The notes under the pieces: model-generated
Database searches by the model: none
The model's input: the letters and a program-made list of their open reading frames with translations, nothing else
Told to the model about the DNA's origin: nothing
Part shown: piece by piece, positions 1 to 5,123 of the stretch
How the letters are laid out: each line of letters opens with the position of its first letter
How positions within the stretch are numbered: the stretch's first letter is position 1
Program-made: the position numbers and the translations under genes
From: an uncultured Saprospiraceae bacterium
GTDB lineage: Bacteria; Bacteroidota; Bacteroidia; Chitinophagales; Saprospiraceae
Length of the DNA: 5,798 nucleotides
Reading direction: 5' to 3'
Assembly: GCA_938044055.1 (NCBI GenBank)
Contig: CALIQO010000054.1
Location: 1 to 5,798, forward strand

Positions 1-1
1 A

Positions 2-604
2 GCTAAGAGTGTAGCGGGACGTCTTGAAAAAAACCTTGAACAGCGTCAAGGAATACTTGAGGAATTAATCAATCAAAAGGATAAAATAGATAACGATACC
101 AGATTATTACTTGATGTATATCTATTAAGTATGGAATCGCTAAATAATATGGATAAAGGAATCAAAGGTAATCCTGAATTTATCTCTAAAAGAAAACAAA
201 CTGCGGAGACTAATTTCAGAACATTCATTCATAAATATCCGGAAGATGATTATGTCAAGGCAGAATATATCGAATGGCTAAACCATATACATGGACCTCA
301 AGTTGCGCTTGATTCCTTGCATTCCCTAGCGACTGAAAGGCAGAAGAAACTAGGATTCTATATCAGTTATGCAGCCAGCTTAGAATTAGAAATGGATAAC
401 ATAGATGCAGCAATTGCCTTGTCCCACAAATTGAAACCCCTAATGCTCGATTCATCCTATACGAGTTATCTGAAACTAAAAACCGAAATTTATCTCGCCC
501 AAGACAGTATAAGCCAGGCCAAAAAACTCATAGACGAAGTAGTTCAGATTGATCCGAATCATATACTTGCTGTTCGTATGCAATCTGAAATTAATCAGAA
601 ATAG
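2..604 (+). CDS. C-terminal part of a TPR-type helical repeat protein (5' end outside window)
   Basis: The reading frame is open from base 2 through the first in-window ATG at 131 to the TAA at 602-604. That ATG is therefore probably internal, and the visible part is about 200 residues of a longer protein. The sequence is almost wholly helical, rich in Leu, Lys, Glu and Asp. Its last 80 residues have the spacing of tetratricopeptide repeats; the clearest unit runs from SYTSYLKLKTEIYL through ISQAKKLIDEVVQIDPNH, with the typical Ala, Leu and Asp-Pro positions. Such repeats are protein-binding scaffolds. No catalytic motif, signal peptide or membrane segment is visible here, so partner and location are unknown. 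It is separated from the next gene by 146 bases and shows no link to it. The repeat assignment is moderately sure; the function is not known. Confidence 0.75.
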   Translation, partial: AKSVAGRLEKNLEQRQGILEELINQKDKIDNDTRLLLDVYLLSMESLNNMDKGIKGNPEFISKRKQTAETNFRTFIHKYPEDDYVKAEYIEWLNHIHGPQVALDSLHSLATERQKKLGFYISYAASLELEMDNIDAAIALSHKLKPLMLDSSYTSYLKLKTEIYLAQDSISQAKKLIDEVVQIDPNHILAVRMQSEINQK

Positions 605-618
605 TAAATATTAAAAAA

Positions 619-635
619 GCGTTCTGTAGAATCGC
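619..635. terminator. Weak hairpin after the TPR gene
   Basis: GCGTTC pairs with GAA(T)CGC across a four-base TGTA loop, with one bulged T, 14 bases after the stop codon of the TPR gene. On the + strand it is followed by ACTATATATATT rather than a true T run. It is preceded by six A, so a T run follows the hairpin only on the - strand. It could be a poor bidirectional terminator, but there is no minus-strand gene nearby to need it. The stem is short, so chance is possible. Confidence 0.25.
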
Positions 636-750
636 ACTATATATATTATAAAATATTAAATACGGATTCATTGCGTGTAAACCGTGTCGTAGGTGCGGCT
701 AATCGGAATATCTAAATCACCAGTATCAAGCAAAAAATCAAACCACTCTA

Positions 751-1245
751 ATGAACAATCTTAAGCACATTATAATCTTAAGTTTCCTATCAATATTAAG
801 TTGTGATATGGCTAATCAAAGCACCATAACAGAAACCTATAATGTAGAAACTGAAAAACAGCTTATCCTTCAATGTCTTAACAATGAAACAAAAACTGCC
901 TTTACTCGAGACTATCAAGGATGGGAAGAACATTGGGTACACAGAGAAAACATCTCAAAAACGTATATAAACTTTTCGGATAGCACATCATCTGAATCGA
1001 TTGGTTGGACGCAAATCAGCAATTTTATGAAAAATTTCATTGAAGAAAATCCAGAACCAGAAGCTCCTCCTAAGCAACTCGATGAAATTAATATACAACT
1101 ATATCATAATGGTGCATGGGTCTGTTATGAACAGATGGATTCTAAAAGAGGGTCAAAGCGTGAAAACCGTTTGATGGAAAAGCAGAACGGTAAATGGAAA
1201 ATAGCTGCAATGCATACAACAATTTATGGGTTCGAAATTAAGTAA
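751..1245 (+). CDS. Predicted NTF2-like (SnoaL/DUF4440-type) lipoprotein
   Basis: The 164-residue product starts with a short basic-hydrophobic leader ending in I-L-S-C (Cys18), a good lipobox, so it is probably cut before Cys18, lipidated and anchored in the envelope. The mature part of about 145 residues fits one NTF2-like cone-shaped domain. It has an N-terminal helix (about 33-52, ETEKQLILQCLNNET), a Trp/His-rich stretch (GWEEHWVH, 57-64), a central helix at 86-100, and strands ending in the typical RLMEKQNGKWKIAAMH (140-155). That last pattern, a strand with Glu then NGKWKI and a closing strand, is common in DUF4440/SnoaL-type proteins. Members range from ketosteroid-isomerase-like enzymes to simple ligand-binding proteins, and no catalytic residues can be assigned. 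The frame has a stop at 700-702 and no earlier ATG, which fixes the start. No Shine-Dalgarno is apparent. Confidence 0.75.
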   Translation: MNNLKHIIILSFLSILSCDMANQSTITETYNVETEKQLILQCLNNETKTAFTRDYQGWEEHWVHRENISKTYINFSDSTSSESIGWTQISNFMKNFIEENPEPEAPPKQLDEINIQLYHNGAWVCYEQMDSKRGSKRENRLMEKQNGKWKIAAMHTTIYGFEIK

Positions 1246-1669
1246 AAGATCATTCTCTAATAATAATATTATGCTTAAGCTATAGCCAAGGCAACATATA
1301 GAAGGATCATTCTTTTTCGTTATGATCAAGATCTATAATTAAAACAGGATATTAATCAATAAATTGAGTCTTTTACAACAATAAGAGAAAGACTACAATA
1401 ACATGAATGGATTTAATATAGTAATGGTCATAGCCATCATCCTTTTTGCAAGACTGGGAGTCAGACTTATCTCTGCTTACATTAAGATGAAAAATGAAAA
1501 GTAAGTAAAGAATGAAAAATCAGAAAATGATATATCGAATCATGATTAAAGCCTATTCTGAAACACAACAAAGTATCTTCATGATTACCATAGTTGAATC
1601 CAGATAAAATTGACTATCTATTATCAACTAATCAGCACGCATAAGCAATAAATAATAAAAAAAAAAGCA
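1246..1669. other. 424-base gap with little coding content
   Basis: This stretch holds one possible 33-codon gene (1403-1504), annotated separately. It also contains a 9-bp direct repeat GATCATTCT (1248-1256 and 1305-1313). A cluster of small palindromes lies between those copies: ATAATATTAT at 1263-1272, GCTTAAGC at 1273-1280 and GCTATAGC at 1279-1286. An inverted repeat AGTCTTT/AAAGACT lies at 1367-1373 and 1388-1394. A run of ten A (1657-1666) ends three bases before the next gene. I see no tRNA, no strong terminator, no TAnnTTTG-type promoter and no gene remnant. Confidence 0.5.
1403..1504 (+). CDS. Possible 33-residue single-pass membrane peptide
   Basis: ATG at 1403 opens a 33-codon frame ending in TAA at 1502-1504. 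The product has a hydrophobic segment of about 12-13 residues (roughly 5-17, IVMVIAIILFARL), a second mildly hydrophobic part (VRLISAY), and a strongly basic tail (YIKMKNEK). That is the layout of small bacterial membrane proteins with a short transmembrane helix and a positive cytoplasmic end. It begins 9 bases after a 7-bp inverted repeat. There is no clear ribosome binding site, which is usual in this window. I do not recognise a family. At this length a chance frame in AT-rich DNA is quite possible; the transmembrane-plus-basic-tail composition is the only positive argument. Confidence 0.35.
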   Translation: MNGFNIVMVIAIILFARLGVRLISAYIKMKNEK

Positions 1670-2161
1670 ATGGGAAATTTAAATTGGACAGAATTTAAAA
1701 AGAGAATAAGTATCAACGCAGAAAAACAAACCATTTTTGATTATTGGTCTACTCAAGAGAACCTTGAAAAATGGTTCTTAAGCGATGCGGATTTTTATTC
1801 ACCCAATAATGACCCAAAGAGTAGGAATGCAAGAATTTGCTCGGGAGACAAATATAAATGGATGTGGCATGGCAGTGATAATATAGGTGAGGGAGAAATC
1901 TTAGAAACCAATAATATGGACTCCCTAAAGTTTACATTTCTGGGGTGTGAAGTTGTTATAAAAATAAAAGAAGAACAAGAGGCCAATATGATTGAACTAA
2001 TACAAAGTAAAATTCCTTTAGATGAATCCTCAAGAATGAGTTATTATGTAGGATGTACCAGAGGGTGGACGTTTTATCTGACCAATTTAAAATCAATACT
2101 AGAAGGGGGCATTGATCTAAGGAATAAAAACAATAACCTACAAGACGTTATAAATACATGA
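1670..2161 (+). CDS. SRPBCC / AHSA1-type START-like domain protein
   Basis: The 163-residue cytosolic protein matches the AHSA1 branch of the SRPBCC (Bet v 1/START-like) fold along its whole length. The opening strand and helix carry the usual A-E-K..IFDYWST.E.LEKWFL pattern (17-37). A GDKYKWMWHG strand pair follows (59-68), then GEGEILE (73-79), the central strands KFTFLGCEVVIKI (87-99), and the long C-terminal helix GWTFYLTNLKSILEGGIDLR (132-151). That C-terminal signature is nearly diagnostic. Such proteins enclose a hydrophobic cavity and bind or carry small ligands; a few help the Hsp90 ATPase, but bacterial members are mostly uncharacterised. The start is set by an in-frame stop at 1649-1651 and no other ATG. 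A run of ten A lies just upstream. It is followed by a likely terminator, so it seems to be its own transcription unit or the end of one. Confidence 0.88.
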   Translation: MGNLNWTEFKKRISINAEKQTIFDYWSTQENLEKWFLSDADFYSPNNDPKSRNARICSGDKYKWMWHGSDNIGEGEILETNNMDSLKFTFLGCEVVIKIKEEQEANMIELIQSKIPLDESSRMSYYVGCTRGWTFYLTNLKSILEGGIDLRNKNNNLQDVINT

Positions 2162-2174
2162 AAAATATAAATGT

Positions 2175-2220
2175 GTTAGGAAATGATATTTTTAGAAAAT
2201 TTACCTAACCGCCTTTTATT
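2175..2220 (+). terminator. Hairpin with T-rich tail after the SRPBCC gene
   Basis: GTTAGGAAAT (2175-2184) pairs with ATTT(A)CCTAAC (2199-2209), ten base pairs with a single bulged A and a 14-base loop. The stem begins 13 bases after the stop codon and is followed by CGCCTTTTATT. The T run begins five bases after the stem and is short, so this is an imperfect intrinsic terminator, but position and stem length favour it. It would isolate the upstream genes from the AraC-type regulator. Confidence 0.5.
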
Positions 2221-2239
2221 ATTATATATTCAATTTAAC

Positions 2240-2251
2240 TCGAAATTTCGA
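2240..2251. promoter_or_regulatory. 12-bp perfect palindrome before the regulator gene, possible operator
   Basis: TCGAAATTTCGA is a perfect 12-bp palindrome ending 18 bases before the start codon at 2270. It is the most symmetrical element in the gap, and such a position suits autoregulation. AraC-family proteins usually bind direct-repeat rather than palindromic sites, so another regulator or a chance AT-rich palindrome is also possible. Confidence 0.35.
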
Positions 2252-2269
2252 TAGAACAGATATACCCAA

Positions 2270-3262
2270 ATGCACACCAATAATGCCTCAAAAAACATAT
2301 TGACAAAGGTTGTATTTTTAATTCCGCCCAAAGTTCATCTTCTCGACATTAATGGGCCGGCTCATATATTTTACGAGGCTAAAGAAATGGGCTTGGAAGT
2401 TGAGTTGCACTTCGTTTCTATGACAAGAGAATCTGAATCCATCAGCAGTGCTGGTTTGGCTTTTTCCAATCTAGAAGAATACAGTAATCTTTCTCTTAAC
2501 GAGAACGATTACATTCTTATTCCAGGGGCCAATCCATCCGTTCTGATCCCAGACAATCTTAACAAGAACTATCAGTCCTTTTTTAAATGGCTTCAGAATC
2601 AGAACAATAAAAATGTAAATATTTGCAGTATTTGTACGGGTATATTCTTTTTGGCTGCAGCTCATATCCTCAGGAACATAAGTTGTACGACTCACTGGCG
2701 TTATTTGAATTTATTGACTGAAACATATCCTGAAGTTACTGTTGAAACGAATCGATTATTCGTAAAGGATCAAAATATATACTCCAGTGCTGGCGTAACT
2801 TCTGGAATCGACCTAGCTCTATATATTATCGAAGAAATAGCCGACACATCAATTGTGGCTCAGATAGCGCAAGAAGTAGTCTACCCCTTGAGAAGAGATG
2901 AGCATGATCCTCAATTAAACATATACTTACAATATCGGAACCATCTTGATAATCGTATCCTCACAGTTCAAGACTTCCTGATTAAGAATTTAAGTACTTC
3001 CTCTACGATTGAAGATCTTGCACAACAAGCCAACATGAGTTCAAGAAATCTGACAAGGCTATTCAAACAAAAAACAGGTGTGACAATCCATGAATACATA
3101 ACCAAGCTTCGTATCGAAAAAAGTTTACATCTACTTTCTGAAGGACATAAGATTGATGTCGTTGCCGCTGCTTGTGGACTTAAAAGTTCGAACCAATTAA
3201 GAAATTTATTGAAAAAACAAAAGGGCGTTCTACCTTCAACACTGAAAAACAAATTGTCCTGA
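2270..3262 (+). CDS. GATase1-like (DJ-1/PfpI) AraC-family transcriptional regulator
   Basis: The 330-residue protein has the two-part build of GlxA/FtrA-type regulators. Residues about 13-195 form a DJ-1/PfpI-like class I amidotransferase-type domain. It shows DINGPAHIF (26-34), ILIPGANP (82-89), the nucleophile elbow SICTGIFFLAA with Cys122 (120-130), the TTHW motif (140-143), and the closing AGVTSGIDLALYIIEE (174-189). Residues about 230-330 form an AraC DNA-binding domain with two helix-turn-helix units. The first is IEDLAQQANMSSRNLTRLFKQ (about 247-267), followed by the linker helix YITKLRIEKSLHLL; the second is about 295-316, followed by KGVLPSTLK. Characterised relatives in Pseudomonas (CdhR, GbdR, SouR) sense amines such as carnitine or glycine betaine, and the GATase1 part is thought to bind ligand rather than catalyse. 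A stop at 2252-2254 makes ATG 2270 the earliest start. There is no signal peptide, so it is cytosolic. It lies 67 bases before, and in the same direction as, a gene with a related GATase1 domain, its likely target. The ligand is unknown. Confidence 0.92.
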   Translation: MHTNNASKNILTKVVFLIPPKVHLLDINGPAHIFYEAKEMGLEVELHFVSMTRESESISSAGLAFSNLEEYSNLSLNENDYILIPGANPSVLIPDNLNKNYQSFFKWLQNQNNKNVNICSICTGIFFLAAAHILRNISCTTHWRYLNLLTETYPEVTVETNRLFVKDQNIYSSAGVTSGIDLALYIIEEIADTSIVAQIAQEVVYPLRRDEHDPQLNIYLQYRNHLDNRILTVQDFLIKNLSTSSTIEDLAQQANMSSRNLTRLFKQKTGVTIHEYITKLRIEKSLHLLSEGHKIDVVAAACGLKSSNQLRNLLKKQKGVLPSTLKNKLS

Positions 3263-3282
3263 TATTGCGCTTTAATGTCCGT

Positions 3283-3310
3283 TTTGGTTTTTGAATCCTT
3301 TGTTACTTTG
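3283..3310 (+). promoter_or_regulatory. Near-consensus Bacteroidota promoter for the three-domain gene
   Basis: TTTG at 3283-3286 is followed after 17 bases by TACTTTG at 3304-3310. The known Bacteroidota sigma-A pattern is TTTG or TTG near -33 and TAnnTTTG near -7. The -7 element here is one base short (TAnTTTG). No other intergenic stretch in the window contains TTTG at all, which makes this one stand out. Transcription would start about ten bases before the ATG at 3330, giving a very short leader. Confidence 0.45.
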
Positions 3311-3325
3311 AATCTCAAATTCAAA
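3290..3325. repeat. TTTGAATC direct repeat and leader hairpin overlapping the promoter
   Basis: TTTGAATC occurs at 3290-3297 and again at 3307-3314, a start-to-start period of 17 bp. The second copy overlaps the -7 element. Its first seven bases (TTTGAAT, 3307-3313) also pair perfectly with ATTCAAA (3319-3325) over a five-base loop CTCAA, making a hairpin that ends four bases before the start codon. Same-orientation half-sites beside a promoter are the usual arrangement for AraC-family binding, although two full turns (about 21 bp) is the commoner spacing. If the upstream regulator controls the downstream gene, this is the first place to look. The elements are AT-rich, so part of this may be chance. 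Confidence 0.4.
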
Positions 3326-3329
3326 CTAA

Positions 3330-5030
3330 ATGAGGTATATCGTAATGTTCTTTTTCTTATACAATTGCACTAATAATGTCATTGACAATTCAACTGCTAA
3401 TTCGCAATTATCAGAAGCAATTGATCCAGCAAATCTTACAATAGGTTTTTATCTCCAAGATGGCGTTGAAGTACTTGATTTTGCTGGCCCTCTTGAAGTC
3501 TTCTCCTATGCTGGACTGAAGGTCATACTTATCTCTAAGTCCTTAGATCCCATTATTTCTCAAGGCATACTCCATATTACTCCGCAATATTCGATTAACG
3601 ATGCTCCTAAAGTAGACGTTTTAGCATTCTTTGGCGGAAATGGTAAAAACTCCTTTCAGGATAATGAAGTTATTGATTGGATAAAGAAACAACAGGATAT
3701 TAAACACTATTTTTCGGTGTGTACCGGAGCTTATGCTTTGGCAGAAGCCGGGGTCTTAGAGGGCAAAGTTGCTACTACCTATTTTCAATCTATAGATGAT
3801 TTAAGAAATTCATATCCAGATGTGATGGTTAAAAGTGATGTCCGTTTTGTTGAAGATGGACGTGTAATTACAACAGCTGGGATTTCTGCAGGAATTGATG
3901 GAGCATTACATTTTGTAGAAAAACTGTTAGGTACTCATCAAGCCACTCAAGTTGCCAGTGCAATGGAGTATGACTATTGGAAGAGTGGAAAAGGACTTGT
4001 TGTTTCTAATTCGAAAACTAAGATGCAGAAAGAAGTATTCATCTGTCCGACTTGTAACCTGTCTTGTGATACATTAACATATGAAAAACCAGGTATATGT
4101 CCTCAATGCAAAATGACCCTCATAAAGAAAAAAGAGCTATTGCCCAATGAAGTAGATCTTAAGAAAGGCTCAGGCGTGTTTCTTCTTGAAGACACTGAAG
4201 GTGAAAACAAGAAATCATTGAAAGTCTATTATCACATGCCAAAAGACTTTTCAGACGCATCAAAGATTCTATTGATAATTCCTGGGGCAGGAAGAAACGG
4301 CGATGACTATAGAGATGCTTGGGTAGAGGATTCAGAAAAATATAATGTCCTCGTTCTTTCACCCATGTTCGAAGAAGAACAATTTCCTTTTGAAGATTAT
4401 CATCTTTGTGGATTACTAGATGTCTCAAATCTGGATAAAGCAATTGAATACATTCAAGGGACAAATCAAGTCAGAATTGATGAAGAAGAATTTTCATACA
4501 CAATAAATACTGATAGAGAAAAATGGATATTTACTCGTTTCGATAGAATATTTGATTCGGTCATTGAATCAATAGACACTAAGGAAATAGGATATGACAT
4601 ATTTGGTCATTCTGCCGGTGGACAGATACTGCACAGGATGGCGATATTCAATCCATATTCAAAAGCAAACAGGATAATTGCCGCCAATTCCGGATTTTAT
4701 ACGCTACCAGACAACACGACTGAACTACCTTTTGGGACAAAAGGGATTCTAACATCAAAAGAACTTGAATTTTCTTTTTCAAAAAACCTAACCATCATGG
4801 TAGGAGTCTTAGACAATGAAAGAGAGACCAAAGGAACGCTCTTAAGATCTGATTCAGCAGATAAGCAAGGAACGCATAGATTAGTAAGGGGTAATTATTT
4901 TTATGACTTCAGTAGATTAAAAGCAGCAGAATATGGATTTGATTTTAAATGGAAAAAAGAATTTGTTCCTAACGTTGGTCACAATTATAAATTGATGGGC
5001 AATGCAGCAGCAAAATTACTTTATGAATGA
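3330..5030 (+). CDS. Three-domain envelope protein: DJ-1/PfpI-like domain, zinc ribbon, alpha/beta hydrolase
   Basis: The 566-residue protein begins with a short hydrophobic leader, MRYIVMFFFLYNC, ending at Cys13. This resembles a lipobox, but Asn at -1 is atypical, so export is likely and lipidation uncertain. A stop at 3327-3329 rules out an earlier start. Domain 1 (about 36-215) is DJ-1/PfpI-like, with VLDFAGPLEVF (48-58), the elbow SVCTGAYALAEAG with Cys131 (129-141), and AGISAGIDGALHFVEK (183-198). Its ATTYFQS replaces the ATTHW usual in the family. Domain 2 (about 236-266) is a zinc-ribbon segment with C239-x2-C242 and C257-x2-C260, an extra Cys246 and a central KPGICPQCKMTL resembling heavy-metal-binding domains. 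Domain 3 (about 297-566) is a complete alpha/beta hydrolase: LLIIPGAG (314-321, oxyanion region), GHSAGG with Ser428, likely acid Asp495 (VGVLDNE) and His551 (NVGHNYKLM). It sits 67 bases after the GATase1-AraC regulator. The combination is unfamiliar to me, and the substrate is unknown. Confidence 0.88.
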   Translation: MRYIVMFFFLYNCTNNVIDNSTANSQLSEAIDPANLTIGFYLQDGVEVLDFAGPLEVFSYAGLKVILISKSLDPIISQGILHITPQYSINDAPKVDVLAFFGGNGKNSFQDNEVIDWIKKQQDIKHYFSVCTGAYALAEAGVLEGKVATTYFQSIDDLRNSYPDVMVKSDVRFVEDGRVITTAGISAGIDGALHFVEKLLGTHQATQVASAMEYDYWKSGKGLVVSNSKTKMQKEVFICPTCNLSCDTLTYEKPGICPQCKMTLIKKKELLPNEVDLKKGSGVFLLEDTEGENKKSLKVYYHMPKDFSDASKILLIIPGAGRNGDDYRDAWVEDSEKYNVLVLSPMFEEEQFPFEDYHLCGLLDVSNLDKAIEYIQGTNQVRIDEEEFSYTINTDREKWIFTRFDRIFDSVIESIDTKEIGYDIFGHSAGGQILHRMAIFNPYSKANRIIAANSGFYTLPDNTTELPFGTKGILTSKELEFSFSKNLTIMVGVLDNERETKGTLLRSDSADKQGTHRLVRGNYFYDFSRLKAAEYGFDFKWKKEFVPNVGHNYKLMGNAAAKLLYE

Positions 5031-5123
5031 ATAGGAAAATATATTACGTGCAGTGATAATTAAGTCGTACTTTAATCATGTAACTTGAAACAGATTCTTC
5101 CAGGTGAACATCAATAGGACAAT

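Noticed and set aside
1248..1313. GATCATTCT direct repeat as the ends of a mobile element
   Set aside because: The copies are only 57 bases apart, direct and nine bases long, with no transposase between or beside them.
1512..1607. A 31-codon frame just after the possible membrane peptide gene
   Set aside because: The product has no hydrophobic segment, recognisable motif or start signal, and such lengths arise easily by chance in AT-rich DNA.
2175..2209. GTTAGGA...ACCTAAC, which resembles the core sites of an integron attC
   Set aside because: The half-sites are in the wrong order for attC (RYYYAAC should come first and GTTRRRY last), there is no integrase and no second copy between other genes; a terminator hairpin explains it better.
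2968..3324. A 118-codon open frame on the minus strand
   Set aside because: It lies opposite the well-supported AraC DNA-binding domain, and its protein shows no family pattern; it is a shadow of the coding strand.
4159..4464. A 101-codon open frame on the minus strand
   Set aside because: It is antisense to the alpha/beta-hydrolase part of the three-domain gene, which has clear domain support on the + strand.
5059..5086. TGATAATTAA...TTAATCA as a terminator after the three-domain gene
   Set aside because: The pairing needs a three-base bulge, the stem is all but A-T only, and no T run follows.
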